Assembly: GCF_017745095.1 (NCBI RefSeq)
Contig: NZ_JAGHZZ010000002.1
Coordinates: forward strand, 124,001 to 188,000
Reading direction: 5' to 3'
From: Sporocytophaga sp.
Lineage (GTDB): Bacteria; Bacteroidota; Bacteroidia; Cytophagales; Cytophagaceae
Length of the DNA: 64,000 nt
Shown here one piece after another: positions 1-9,226 of the stretch. Numbering within the stretch: position 1 is the first letter of the stretch; each line of letters starts with the position of its first letter. Both the position numbers and the translations under genes were made by a program. The notes beneath the pieces are model-generated. The model worked only from the letters and a program-made list of their open reading frames with translations. It searched no databases and was not told the DNA's origin.

Positions 1-728
1 TTTTTTATCAGCCAATTTGCCTTTTCACAAACCCTTGCCGTAGATGCCTGAATCTTGTTATTTCCTTTTTGGTCTCCTTTTGTTGACAACGATTTTTTTA
101 CCACACGTTTCACAGTTAGATTATCTGGAGAATAAAAATATTTGAATTTTAAAGATGATCTAACCCAAAAATCAAAATCTTCATAAGCAAGAGATTCATC
201 ATAGCCTCCAAGATACTCCAGCACGTCTCTCCTGATCATCATGGTCGGAGGACAAATAAAGCTTTTTTTCAATATTGATTCAAATACCAATCCATTATCG
301 ATCTTTACATGTTTGTCGCTCCACTTGCATAGAAAACTCCCCTCTTCATCAATAATTGTTGCATCAGAATGAACTACGCCAAAGCTTTCTCCAAGGTGTT
401 CAAATAAATTTACCTGATTTTGAATCCTACCCGGACTCAACACATCATCCAGAGCGAAATCTATAATATAACATCCTTTACTTTGAGCAAAAGCCTTGTT
501 AAATGATCGACAGTTTCCAAGATTTATTTCATTTCTGATATACTTCACTTCCCTTCCGGAAATCATTCTCTCTATTTCTTCAGATGATTTATCTTCACTC
601 GCATCATCTACAATGATCACTTCAATATTTTCATAAGTCTGGCGAAATAAAGATTCTAGCGCCTCTTTAATATATCTTTCATGATTATATGAAAGACAGA
701 TGACCGAAACCAATGGCAAGTTACTCAT
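1..728 (-). CDS. Family 2 glycosyltransferase, 3' end outside window
   Basis: About 242 residues are visible, read from an ATG at 728-726; the C-terminus lies beyond the window edge. The N-terminus (SVICLSYNHERYIKEALESL, then VIIVDDASED) is the nucleotide-sugar binding start of GT-A family 2 enzymes. FALDD near residue 90 sits where the metal-binding acidic motif is expected. It presumably transfers a sugar to a lipid-linked glycan on the cytoplasmic side of the inner membrane. Its ATG overlaps the stop of the upstream flippase (ATGA), so the two are co-transcribed and translationally coupled. The acceptor and sugar cannot be read from sequence. Confidence 0.9.
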   Translation of the reverse strand, partial: MSNLPLVSVICLSYNHERYIKEALESLFRQTYENIEVIIVDDASEDKSSEEIERMISGREVKYIRNEINLGNCRSFNKAFAQSKGCYIIDFALDDVLSPGRIQNQVNLFEHLGESFGVVHSDATIIDEEGSFLCKWSDKHVKIDNGLVFESILKKSFICPPTMMIRRDVLEYLGGYDESLAYEDFDFWVRSSLKFKYFYSPDNLTVKRVVKKSLSTKGDQKGNNKIQASTARVCEKANWLIK

Positions 729-1969
729 GAGAAAAGAAGCTTCCTTTGTATATAAACTAGAACGAGCAAATAGATCAAAAAGCGTACAGCATGTGCCATT
801 GAAAACCCTTCCAGCCCGAATACCGGTATCAGCAAATAGATCGAAACCAGATAAACCGCTGCAGATAACGCTTGAATACAAATAAACATCCAGGTTCTAG
901 CTTGAGCAGAAAGCAAAAATGCCAATACAAAAGAATATACTTTAAACAGATCACCGACAACCTGGAAATCAAATAAATAAGCCCCTGCAACAAAACTTTC
1001 ATCAAAGAAAAAATACAGGATTTCTGATTTAAAAAAATAAATGAATGCTAAAGTGATGACTGCAAAAGGAGTTACAACTATCAATACGTGCCAGACAAAC
1101 TTTTTCAGAGCTAGTTGTCTATGCATTAATTCCGAAGCTTTAGGATAAAAAGCAACTGACAAGATGCTAGTACATGCAATGGCATAATAATCTGAAAACT
1201 TAACAACAGCCTGCCATAGGCCGGTATCATATACACTGAATTCATTAAAAGCAATGATCCTCACCACAAACTCTACAACCCTTGCAAATAATACCATACT
1301 GGCTGCCATAAGTATAAAACCACTCAGGTCTTTTATAGCTCCCAGACTAAAATGAAATCTGAATTTGTAGGTTAGATCTTTTAAAGCAATGTATATGCTG
1401 AGAAAGAATAATAGTGCTGGACCTGCTCCTAAGAGCAATAATACAGCACTAAAGTTCTTGAAGAGGGAAATAACATAAAGCAAACCTACAAGCAGCAAAG
1501 TTGACAGAGTCGTCAATAATACATAGGTTTTTATTTTCTGGGCAGATAACAATATAGAAAATGAGAAATAGCTGACTAGGTTGATTACTATAACTCCGAG
1601 AAATAAAACCATCCACAGACGAGGACTAATATTCCCAGTAATAAAGAGGCTTTCCAGATAATCATATTTAATAACCAAGCCGATGGCTGCTATTATAAAT
1701 ACAATTAAATTAAGTAAGATAGCTGTACCAAGATACTTTGTATACTCATTTTCTGTCAGGCCTTTATCTGATAAATACTTTACCAACCCCTTATTGATCC
1801 CATCCGAGGGAATCATAAGAATGATATTCATCAGGTTCTGGAAATGAGATATAAGTGCAAAATCTGATGGCAAAAAAAAGCGAGCAATGATTTTATTAAC
1901 GATTACACTTCCAATCGTTTTCGCCCCCACGGAAATACCGGTCCACAAAGATGACTTAATAAATTTCAT
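725..1969 (-). CDS. Wzx-like polysaccharide flippase
   Basis: 414 residues with about 12 hydrophobic segments and few long loops. The N-terminus (MKFIKSSLWTGISVGAKTIG) and the LPSDFALISHFQNLMNI segment are typical of O-antigen/lipid III translocases of the polysaccharide-transport branch of the MATE/MVF superfamily. Inferred role: moving an undecaprenyl-linked repeat unit across the inner membrane. It lies between an acyltransferase and a glycosyltransferase, which fits a surface-polysaccharide cluster continuing to the left. The stop overlaps the next gene's start by 4 bp. Confidence 0.85.
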   Translation of the reverse strand: MKFIKSSLWTGISVGAKTIGSVIVNKIIARFFLPSDFALISHFQNLMNIILMIPSDGINKGLVKYLSDKGLTENEYTKYLGTAILLNLIVFIIAAIGLVIKYDYLESLFITGNISPRLWMVLFLGVIVINLVSYFSFSILLSAQKIKTYVLLTTLSTLLLVGLLYVISLFKNFSAVLLLLGAGPALLFFLSIYIALKDLTYKFRFHFSLGAIKDLSGFILMAASMVLFARVVEFVVRIIAFNEFSVYDTGLWQAVVKFSDYYAIACTSILSVAFYPKASELMHRQLALKKFVWHVLIVVTPFAVITLAFIYFFKSEILYFFFDESFVAGAYLFDFQVVGDLFKVYSFVLAFLLSAQARTWMFICIQALSAAVYLVSIYLLIPVFGLEGFSMAHAVRFLIYLLVLVYIQRKLLFS

Positions 1970-2024
1970 TCCTGGATTTGAAATTACATCTTTTTATAGA
2001 AACCGTCCCTCTGCGTTCTCAAAA

Positions 2025-2963
2025 TTAACACAAAAGATTTTTTTCAAAGGAAAGTTTTAATGAAACCTTCCCTCCCATATTTTGCTTAAATTTTATAAGG
2101 CCAAAGTTTGGAACGCTCTTACTTGTTGCTATCCCTAAATCAAATAGAGTGATACCAGATTCTCTGCAGTAATTATAAATATGGCCAATCATACTAATTG
2201 AAGGACTGTATCTCTTATACCCATATGAATCTGCAGGCAGATAGTAATATAATATTTGACCAGAAATCTTTACGCCAAATGCCGATCCTATGACCTTTTC
2301 TCCATCTTTCAGCAAAAAGGTCTTAAAGCTCTTCTCAAATGTCTGATAGAGATTTTTCAATCCCTCAGGAGTAATAGTTACAGGATGCCCTTTAATTTCC
2401 CGGTTTTGTTTCACCAGGCTATAGATAGAATCTATATCAGGATTATCTTCGATACAAAACTGAAATGAATCTCTGTATTTCCTATATCTCCTCCTTGCTG
2501 AAGGATTTAAGCCAGACTCAAAATCCCCCTGTGAAGAAATCTCAAGATGGAAATTCATATCGTGTTCAGAAATAACAAACCCTTTTTTCAAAAGACAATG
2601 TGTTACCAGTTCACTGTGTCTCCTATTATAACAATAGGGATACGATACAATATGAATTTTTTGTATACTTCTTTTGAGAAGCCAGAATTCAAGTTCAAAT
2701 AAAAAATGAAAAATATCTTCTGTGCCAATAGTATTATCAAATTCAAAACCACCGAAAGGAGCCTTCAAGGGGCTTGTGGCGTCTGAATCACTAATAAACA
2801 GAGTTATACGTAATCTCGCAACAGACTTTTCTTTATCAAACAGAATTAAAGAACAGAATGGATAACCTGAAGATTGAAAATGAATTTGTTCAATAGAGTT
2901 AAAAAGAAATCCCTCAAAGGAATTTTGGACAGAAAAAGTACTATCGTCTCTGAACTGCAACAA
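2025..2963 (-). CDS. FemAB/GNAT-like acyltransferase of polysaccharide cluster
   Basis: 312 residues. The C-terminal half (LKDGEKVIGSAFGVKISGQILYYYLPADSYGYKRYSPS, then GITLFDLGIATSKSVPNFGLIKFKQNMGG, each a stretch of the protein) resembles the acetyltransferase domain of FemAB/BioF2-like proteins, which end with the FKxxxGG pattern. It may acylate an amino-sugar precursor. The start overlaps the end of the cupin gene by 23 bp, so these genes form one operon. Substrate unknown; family assignment moderate. Confidence 0.65.
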   Translation of the reverse strand: MLQFRDDSTFSVQNSFEGFLFNSIEQIHFQSSGYPFCSLILFDKEKSVARLRITLFISDSDATSPLKAPFGGFEFDNTIGTEDIFHFLFELEFWLLKRSIQKIHIVSYPYCYNRRHSELVTHCLLKKGFVISEHDMNFHLEISSQGDFESGLNPSARRRYRKYRDSFQFCIEDNPDIDSIYSLVKQNREIKGHPVTITPEGLKNLYQTFEKSFKTFLLKDGEKVIGSAFGVKISGQILYYYLPADSYGYKRYSPSISMIGHIYNYCRESGITLFDLGIATSKSVPNFGLIKFKQNMGGKVSLKLSFEKNLLC

Positions 2964-3363
2964 AGGACTTAAACAATTTATAATCTCTTAGATAATCTGA
3001 TTCATCAAATTCTGAAGATGCAAGACTTAAAATAATTGCTTTTTCTGAAAGTCTTATCTGTTTCCAGTGAAGAGGCGGCACATACAATCCGGTATTGGGA
3101 TCATTCAGTTTAAAAGTGGTAATTTTCCCCTCAGGATTTTCCAGAATCACTTCGGCTTCACCGTTTACAATCACCAATACCTGCTTTCCCGTTTTGGAAG
3201 CATGGTTTCCCCTTTCAGAATTTTCAGGTGTTCCATAAACCCAATATACCCTTTTTACTGGAAATGGTAACTCTCCTTTAGGTTCTGCTACAGAGATATA
3301 TCCAATTTCCGGATTGCCTATCTTTTGAAAATCTATAATTCTGGGAATATCCATTAAATCCAC
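2941..3363 (-). CDS. WxcM/QdtA-like cupin, probable sugar 3,4-ketoisomerase
   Basis: 140 residues, the usual length for FdtA/QdtA dTDP-6-deoxy-hexulose ketoisomerases. The order of RVYWVYGTPENSERG, the cupin strands around GKQVLVIVNGEAEV, GLYVPPLHWKQI and the C-terminal ASSEFDESDYLRDYKLF matches that family, which makes dTDP-3-amino-3,6-dideoxy sugar precursors. In the active-site stretch the family's HAHK is HASK (H54, then S56), so one of the two histidines is replaced. It is the first gene of the visible minus-strand operon; the downstream acyltransferase could act on the resulting amino sugar. Confidence 0.75.
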   Translation of the reverse strand: MDLMDIPRIIDFQKIGNPEIGYISVAEPKGELPFPVKRVYWVYGTPENSERGNHASKTGKQVLVIVNGEAEVILENPEGKITTFKLNDPNTGLYVPPLHWKQIRLSEKAIILSLASSEFDESDYLRDYKLFKSFVAVQRR

Positions 3364-3810
3364 TTATCCAACTAATTCTTAAATAAAAACAATTTTTCCG
3401 CAAATAACCGCTATAAATAGGGAAATATGAAAAATTGACTAATCTTTTTTACACAGCAAATTAATAAATGTAAACTTTCTATATATACCTTTTTGAAGGA
3501 GGTAGTAAACTTTATCCCTTATTTAATTATGGCATATACATCTGTTTTTCATTAAAAGTAACAACCATTAAAAATTCAAAAACCAGACACCTACTAAGAA
3601 CCAGTCGATTATATTTTAAATATTCATTATAATTAACATTTTTTATTATATAGGGATTATATAGGATATTTTTCCGCTAAAGGGTATTATTTTTCCGTAA
3701 TAAAAAATTGAGTCCCTAAGTCATTTTCGCTAAACACCAAAGGTCATTAGAGAAAAAAAGCATATATTCCGTGCGGTTTGCAAGGAAAGGTTCAGGATAA
3801 GTTTTGACGA
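3364..3810. other. Intergenic region between divergent operons
   Basis: About 450 bp of very AT-rich DNA between the divergently read polysaccharide operon and the TPR gene. It should hold promoters in both directions. I found no convincing ORF, RNA gene, strong hairpin or repeat. Confidence 0.6.
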
Positions 3811-4947
3811 ATGAGAGTTATTTTAGTCCATATTACCGGAATAATTTTAATGGTGACTTTAAGTCTTAAAGCTTCAGGCCAATCGATGCTTAAAGATGAA
3901 AAAATCAAGGCTACCATTTTAAAGGCAATGGATTTAACCTATAATTTTGAATTTGACGAAGCCGATGAAGTTATATCGGAGGTAAAAGCTGCATATCCAA
4001 CACATCCTGCTTATAATTTCCTGAAAGGGATGAACCTTTATTGGAAAATGTATTACTTCAATACGTTTAAGGAAAATTCGGGAGAGTATCTTAAATACCT
4101 TGATGCCGCCTTGCAACAGGCACAGGCCCGAATTACCAAAAATAACAAAGATCCGGAAGGGGTATTTTTTTCCCTGGCTATTTACAGTTCACTAGCCCAT
4201 TATCATTCTCAAATGAAAGAAACAATGAAGGCTGTGAACAATGCCAAAAAAACATATGAGTATGTAAAAACCGGATTTAGCCTGAAAGACATTTTCAATG
4301 AATTTTACTTTACTACAGGTTTATATGACTTTTATGTGGAACAATTCCCTGAGACTCACCCAGTCTTTAGACCTTTTATGGTATTTTTCTCCGCAGGAGG
4401 CAAAGAGAAAGGAATAAAAGAACTTGAGATAGCTGCTGCAAATTCTTTGTTTTCAAAAGTGGAGGCCAACCATTATTTGGCAAATATATTTTTGCGCTAT
4501 CAAAATACTCCCGAAAAAGCTCTTAAGTATACAACTCTACTGTTCAATAAGTATCCCAATAACCTTTACTTTTTATCAAGACATATTGAATCCCTTCTGG
4601 GAACTGATGATTATTCGGAAGCAGAAAGACTTTCCTTGATCCTTAGAAGCAGCGGAAAAAAATACTTTGAAATGGCATCTTATGTCTTTCTGGGAATCAT
4701 CAATGAAAAAGGGAAAAAAAGACCTGAACATGCTAAAGCTTTCTACCTGAGAGCCGTTAACATGGCTCCTGAAATAAACACTCCTAATAAAGACTACGTG
4801 AGTTTTGCATACGCAGGTCTTGCCAGAATAGCAGAAAGCCGCGGAGAAAGTGATAAAGCAAAAGCCTATTACCAAAGGGCTCTGGAACTGGCAGAGTACA
4901 CTTCAGTAATTGACGAAGCTGAAAAATATCTAAAAAAAGGAAAGTAA
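3811..4947 (+). CDS. Exported tetratricopeptide-repeat protein
   Basis: 378 residues. The first 23 or so (MRVILVHITGIILMVTLSLK, ending at ASGQ) look like a signal peptide. The rest is helical with TPR-type periodicity, clearest at 330-372 (YVSFAYAGLARIAESRGESD then KAKAYYQRALELA). TPR proteins are scaffolds; no enzymatic motif is seen. Likely periplasmic. No operon partner is evident upstream; the YigZ gene follows 47 bp downstream. Confidence 0.75.
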   Translation: MRVILVHITGIILMVTLSLKASGQSMLKDEKIKATILKAMDLTYNFEFDEADEVISEVKAAYPTHPAYNFLKGMNLYWKMYYFNTFKENSGEYLKYLDAALQQAQARITKNNKDPEGVFFSLAIYSSLAHYHSQMKETMKAVNNAKKTYEYVKTGFSLKDIFNEFYFTTGLYDFYVEQFPETHPVFRPFMVFFSAGGKEKGIKELEIAAANSLFSKVEANHYLANIFLRYQNTPEKALKYTTLLFNKYPNNLYFLSRHIESLLGTDDYSEAERLSLILRSSGKKYFEMASYVFLGIINEKGKKRPEHAKAFYLRAVNMAPEINTPNKDYVSFAYAGLARIAESRGESDKAKAYYQRALELAEYTSVIDEAEKYLKKGK

Positions 4948-4994
4948 AACGATTTTTACGAAATCCTCCTTAAAATTCTGTCTCCTTTATCTTA

Positions 4995-5588
4995 ATGCAA
5001 CATATTTATTATTCAATAAAAGGTCCGTCAGAAGGATTATACAAAGAGAAAGGCAGTAAGTTCATATCATTTGCATTCCCTGTATCTACGGAGACAGAGA
5101 TAAAGGATATACTTGAGAGATTTAAAAAAGAGTACTATGATGCCCGTCATATCTGCTATGCTTATAGAATAGGATTTTCTGAGCAAAAGTTCAGAGCAAA
5201 TGATGCCGGAGAACCTGCTCATACTGCGGGAGATCCTATATTTAATCAGATAAAGTCTTTAGAATTAACGAATACCATTGTAATAGTAGTTCGCTATTTT
5301 GGAGGTACCAAGCTCGGCAAAAGCGGACTAATTCAAGCATATAAAACGGCTGCAGAGGAAGCTTTGAAAAATGCAGAGAAGATCGAAAAAACAGAACAAG
5401 TCGTGGTTACAATGGCCTTTGAATATGAAAAAATGAATGAGGTCATGAAGGTGCTGAAAAGCTTTTCTACAGACTTTTTAAGTCAGGATTTTCAGGCAAT
5501 CTGCAGTATTACTGTTCAGGTTGCAAAAGATGATAGTGAAATTTTGGTAAAACAGCTTACACCATATTTAAAATCTATTGAGTTGTAA
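4995..5588 (+). CDS. YigZ/IMPACT family protein
   Basis: 197 residues, the normal YigZ size. The N-terminal UPF0029 domain carries the hallmark stretches KEKGSKFISFAFPV, YYDARHICYAYRIG, DAGEPAHTAGDPI and VVRYFGGTKLGKSGLIQAY. The C-terminal 70 residues are the small ferredoxin-like DUF1949 domain. Cytoplasmic; biochemical role in bacteria not settled (eukaryotic IMPACT regulates the Gcn2 kinase). The family call is secure from these motifs. Confidence 0.93.
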   Translation: MQHIYYSIKGPSEGLYKEKGSKFISFAFPVSTETEIKDILERFKKEYYDARHICYAYRIGFSEQKFRANDAGEPAHTAGDPIFNQIKSLELTNTIVIVVRYFGGTKLGKSGLIQAYKTAAEEALKNAEKIEKTEQVVVTMAFEYEKMNEVMKVLKSFSTDFLSQDFQAICSITVQVAKDDSEILVKQLTPYLKSIEL

Positions 5589-5678
5589 GCTTATAGTAGA
5601 AATTGAACCTAATTTTCCACACCCTGGTTAACCTTCCGTAAAATTCTTGTAATTTCGCCTTCAAAATCATTTTCAGCC

Positions 5679-6545
5679 TTGAGTAAGAAAGTAAAAATCG
5701 GACTTGTACAGCTTTCCTGCGAAAAAGATCCGCAGGCAAACTTCAGCAAAACCATTGAAAAAATTAAAGAAGCTGCAGCTAAAGGTGCTCAGATCATCTG
5801 TCTCCAGGAGCTGTTTCGCTCTCTTTATTTCTGCGATGTGGAAGAGCATGAAAACTTTAAACTTGCAGAATCAATTCCAGGCCCATCCACTGACGCTCTT
5901 TCGCAAATAGCAAAGGAATTGGGAGTTGTGATCATAGCATCTTTATTTGAAAAGAGAGCCCAGGGTTTGTATCATAACACTACAGCCGTTCTTGATGCCG
6001 ATGGTGCCTATCTTGGTAAATACCGCAAGATGCATATCCCTGATGATCCGGGATATTATGAGAAATTTTACTTTACTCCAGGAGATACCGGATACAGGAT
6101 CTTTGAAACGAAATTTGCAAAGATCGGAGTGCTTATCTGCTGGGATCAGTGGTATCCTGAAGCAGCCCGAATCACTTCTTTAATGGGAGCTGAAATTCTA
6201 TTTTACCCCACTGCAATAGGCTGGGCTGAAACTCAGACCAAAGAAGTCAATGAAGAACAATATAATGCATGGCAGACTATTCAGAGAGGCCATGCTGTTG
6301 CAAACGGACTTCATGTAGTTGCTGTAAACAGAACAGGAGTTGAAGGACCAATGCAATTCTGGGGAGGCTCTTTTGTATCTAATCCGTTTGGAAGAGTTCT
6401 TTATCAGGCCCCACACAAGGAAGAGGAAATACACGTACAGGAAATTGATCTGGAAGGGTCAGAATATTATCGTACCCACTGGCCATTCTTGAGAGATAGA
6501 AGAATAGATTCTTATGAGCAAATTACAAGAAGATTCATTGACTAA
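5679..6545 (+). CDS. aguB: N-carbamoylputrescine amidase
   Basis: 288-residue carbon-nitrogen hydrolase. The catalytic triad of the nitrilase superfamily is visible: E44 (CLQELFRS), K117 (YRKMHIPDD) and C154 (GVLICWDQWYPEA). It converts N-carbamoylputrescine to putrescine, CO2 and ammonia in the cytoplasm. The start is TTG at 5679; no upstream ATG in frame gives a better N-terminus (SKKVKIGLVQLSCEKDP is typical). It overlaps aguA by 32 bp, so the two steps from agmatine to putrescine are encoded together. Confidence 0.95.
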   Translation: MSKKVKIGLVQLSCEKDPQANFSKTIEKIKEAAAKGAQIICLQELFRSLYFCDVEEHENFKLAESIPGPSTDALSQIAKELGVVIIASLFEKRAQGLYHNTTAVLDADGAYLGKYRKMHIPDDPGYYEKFYFTPGDTGYRIFETKFAKIGVLICWDQWYPEAARITSLMGAEILFYPTAIGWAETQTKEVNEEQYNAWQTIQRGHAVANGLHVVAVNRTGVEGPMQFWGGSFVSNPFGRVLYQAPHKEEEIHVQEIDLEGSEYYRTHWPFLRDRRIDSYEQITRRFID

Positions 6546-7605
6546 TTTATATCAGGAAATAACTCAAAAATATCCCAAAGATCTGGGATATTTTTTTCCC
6601 GCAGAATGGGCTAAACATTCAGCTACCTGGCTGAGCTGGCCTCATAAAGAAGCATCTTGGCCGGGAAAAATAGAATCTATCTATCCGGTATACTGCACCT
6701 TTATTAAAGAAGTCGCCAAGGGAGAAGTTGTAAACATCAATGTAAATGATGAAGCAATGAAGAAAAAAGCAGAAGCTTGCCTTCAGGCAGTAGGCGCTGA
6801 CTTTTCGAATATCCGCTTTTTCATACAGCCCACAAATGATGCTTGGTGCAGAGACCATGGCCCTGCTTTTCTTGTAAACCCTAAGGCTGACATAAAAAAG
6901 GTTATTGTTGATTGGGGCTATAATGCGTGGGGGGGCAAATATCCTCCATTTGACAAGGATGATGTAATTCCGACTTTAATTGGGAAACATTATAATTTAC
7001 CGGTTTTCAATCCTGGTATTGTAATGGAAGGAGGCTCTGTCGAGTTCAACGGACAAGGAACGGTACTTACAACTACGGCTTGTTTGCTTAACGAAAATAG
7101 AAACCCTCACCTTTCTCAAGCAGAAATCGAAAATTTCCTTGTTAGATACTACGGGATAGAACAAATTCTATGGCTTAATGATGGGATCGTCGGAGATGAT
7201 ACTGACGGACATATTGATGATATAACTCGCTTTGTAAATTCAGACACCGTAGTAACTGTTGTAGAAGAAAATAAACAGGATGACAATTACGAGTTATTAC
7301 AAGAGAATCTTAAAGATCTCAAAAAAATGAGATTGCTGAACGGCAAACAACTAAATATAGTTGAACTACCAATGCCTGCTCCTGTGATTTTCGAAGATCA
7401 AAGACTTCCTGCGTCGTATGCTAATTTTTACATTGCAAATGATGTTGTTACAGTGCCGGTTTTCAATGACAAAAATGATCAGAAAGCACTTGATATATTA
7501 ACAAAGGCATTCCCTGACAGAAGAGTCATAGGATTGAACAGTACAGATATCATCTGGGGACTAGGAAGCTTCCACTGTTTGAGCCAGCAGGAACCATTAG
7601 TATAA
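6514..7605 (+). CDS. aguA: Agmatine deiminase
   Basis: 363 residues, usual for the peptidyl-arginine-deiminase-like family. Diagnostic motifs are present in order: DAWCRDHGP, DWGYNAWGGKYPP, VMEGGSVEFNG, GDDTDGHIDDITRF and the nucleophile C355 in GLGSFHCLSQQ. It hydrolyses agmatine to N-carbamoylputrescine and ammonia, the substrate of the overlapping aguB product. The ATG at 6514 lies inside aguB in another frame, implying coupling. No arginine decarboxylase is seen in the window. Confidence 0.96.
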   Translation: MSKLQEDSLTNLYQEITQKYPKDLGYFFPAEWAKHSATWLSWPHKEASWPGKIESIYPVYCTFIKEVAKGEVVNINVNDEAMKKKAEACLQAVGADFSNIRFFIQPTNDAWCRDHGPAFLVNPKADIKKVIVDWGYNAWGGKYPPFDKDDVIPTLIGKHYNLPVFNPGIVMEGGSVEFNGQGTVLTTTACLLNENRNPHLSQAEIENFLVRYYGIEQILWLNDGIVGDDTDGHIDDITRFVNSDTVVTVVEENKQDDNYELLQENLKDLKKMRLLNGKQLNIVELPMPAPVIFEDQRLPASYANFYIANDVVTVPVFNDKNDQKALDILTKAFPDRRVIGLNSTDIIWGLGSFHCLSQQEPLV

Positions 7606-7659
7606 CTATTTGAACCAGTAAGTTTAATTTACGTTTCATATAAACGGAGGAATAGGAAT

Positions 7660-8463
7660 ATGAAACTTTTAATTCTCTTACTGATATTTCTGGCAGTTCT
7701 TTATCTGGTAGCTACAACAGCCGTCTGGTTTTTTCAGGAAAAATTCATCTTCTTACCTGAAAAATTATCCAGAACTTTTGAGTTTAAGTTTAAGCATCCA
7801 TATAAAGAACTGTTCATTACCACTAAAGACGCAGTACTCAACGCACTATACTTTCAACACCCTTCTAGTAAAGGAATCATATTTTACCTTCACGGGAATG
7901 CCGGATCTATGAGAACTTGGGCGGAAGTGTCCGAAATATTTCTTTCAAGAGGATTTAGCTTCTTCATATTTGATTATAGGGGATATGGGAAAAGCACAGG
8001 AAAACTTTCTAAAAAAGACCTTTACCGAGATTCTTCTCTCATGTATGAATATGCTTCAAGGTTAGAGCCTGGAAAAAAAATAATAATCTATGGAAGATCA
8101 TTAGGATCCGGATTTGCCGCAAAGCTTGCTATTCAGAAGAAACCGGAGAAACTTATACTGGAAACACCTTATTACAGTATGCAGGAAATGGCAAGATTAC
8201 AAATGCCCTTTTTCCCAGTTAAGCTTATACTCAGGTACAAGCTTCCCACTTATAAATGGCTGACCAAAATTCAATGTCCTATATTAGCCATCCATGGTAC
8301 TGAAGATGAACTTATTCCTTATGAACAAGCGTTTAGACTTAAGCAATACCTAAAAAAAACAGATTGTTTTGTAACAATTGAAAAGGGTAAGCATGGAAAT
8401 ATTTCTAAGTTTATTATGTACCATACCAGCCTAGATCAGTTCCTAACAAATGAAACTACCTAA
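7660..8463 (+). CDS. Membrane-anchored alpha/beta hydrolase (BEM46/ABHD13-like)
   Basis: 267 residues with one N-terminal transmembrane helix (residues 2-25) followed by an alpha/beta hydrolase fold. Visible elements: oxyanion region HGNAGSM, FDYRGYGKSTG, nucleophile elbow GRSLGSG with S147, acid near residue 225 (HGTEDELIP) and catalytic His in KGKHGN. Family members are uncharacterised serine hydrolases. A GGAGG lies about 9 bp before the ATG, rare for host genes here. It overlaps the next hydrolase by 14 bp. Confidence 0.85.
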   Translation: MKLLILLLIFLAVLYLVATTAVWFFQEKFIFLPEKLSRTFEFKFKHPYKELFITTKDAVLNALYFQHPSSKGIIFYLHGNAGSMRTWAEVSEIFLSRGFSFFIFDYRGYGKSTGKLSKKDLYRDSSLMYEYASRLEPGKKIIIYGRSLGSGFAAKLAIQKKPEKLILETPYYSMQEMARLQMPFFPVKLILRYKLPTYKWLTKIQCPILAIHGTEDELIPYEQAFRLKQYLKKTDCFVTIEKGKHGNISKFIMYHTSLDQFLTNETT

Positions 8464-9160
8464 AATCTATTTCATTCCCGGGATGGGGGCCAACAAAGAT
8501 CTCTTTGTAAACCAAAGAACTGCTGGATTTGAAATGGAAGTACTTGAATGGATAACTCCTTACGCACAAGAATCCATTGAGGATTATTCGGGAAGACTTT
8601 CGGAAGGTATTAATACCAATGAGGAGTTTATTCTTGCAGGTGTATCATTCGGAGGAATTATAGCTGTAGAAATTGCCAAGAAATTACCTCCTCAGAAAAC
8701 AATACTCATCAGCTCTGTACCGACATATCAGGAGTACCCATTACTTTTAAAACTCTTTTCCCGCCTTCCCTTGTACAAAATGACTCCTAAGTCTGCTCAT
8801 AGCAATGCCATTGTTCAAAAGTTTATATTATACAGTATGGGGCTCCAGACTGATCAAGGAAAGGAGATTTTTCTGGATATGCTAAAGCATTCCGATATAC
8901 AGTTTATTCAGTGGGCCATTCATGCACTGATAAAGTGGAGAAATACAGTGTTGCCCTCATCTCTGGTGCGGATCCATGGAGAAATTGATAGAGTATTTCC
9001 TATAAGAAAAATTAAAAATGCGTATTGCATTCCGGGAGGTCATTCCATAATCCTGGAAGACGCAGAAAATGTAAACAATATTTTACGTTCAGTAATTGAA
9101 AATACTCCATTAAAAGATTGCACAGAGACTTTACTTTCAAAAAATTCAATAGATTTTTAA
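8450..9160 (+). CDS. Alpha/beta hydrolase
   Basis: 236 residues, starting inside the end of the previous hydrolase. The N-terminal KIYFIPGMGANKDLF is the oxyanion-forming start, GVSFGG contains the nucleophile S66, and GEIDRVFP and GGHSIILEDAE supply the acid and His. The esterase or thioesterase substrate cannot be inferred. The pair with 7660-8463 forms a two-gene unit of hydrolases. Confidence 0.85.
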   Translation: MKLPKIYFIPGMGANKDLFVNQRTAGFEMEVLEWITPYAQESIEDYSGRLSEGINTNEEFILAGVSFGGIIAVEIAKKLPPQKTILISSVPTYQEYPLLLKLFSRLPLYKMTPKSAHSNAIVQKFILYSMGLQTDQGKEIFLDMLKHSDIQFIQWAIHALIKWRNTVLPSSLVRIHGEIDRVFPIRKIKNAYCIPGGHSIILEDAENVNNILRSVIENTPLKDCTETLLSKNSIDF

Positions 9161-9226
9161 AGCAGCTTTTTAAAATAATGCAATATTTTTATCAAATTTA
9201 CTGTACAAAATTGTATTCAGGATTGA

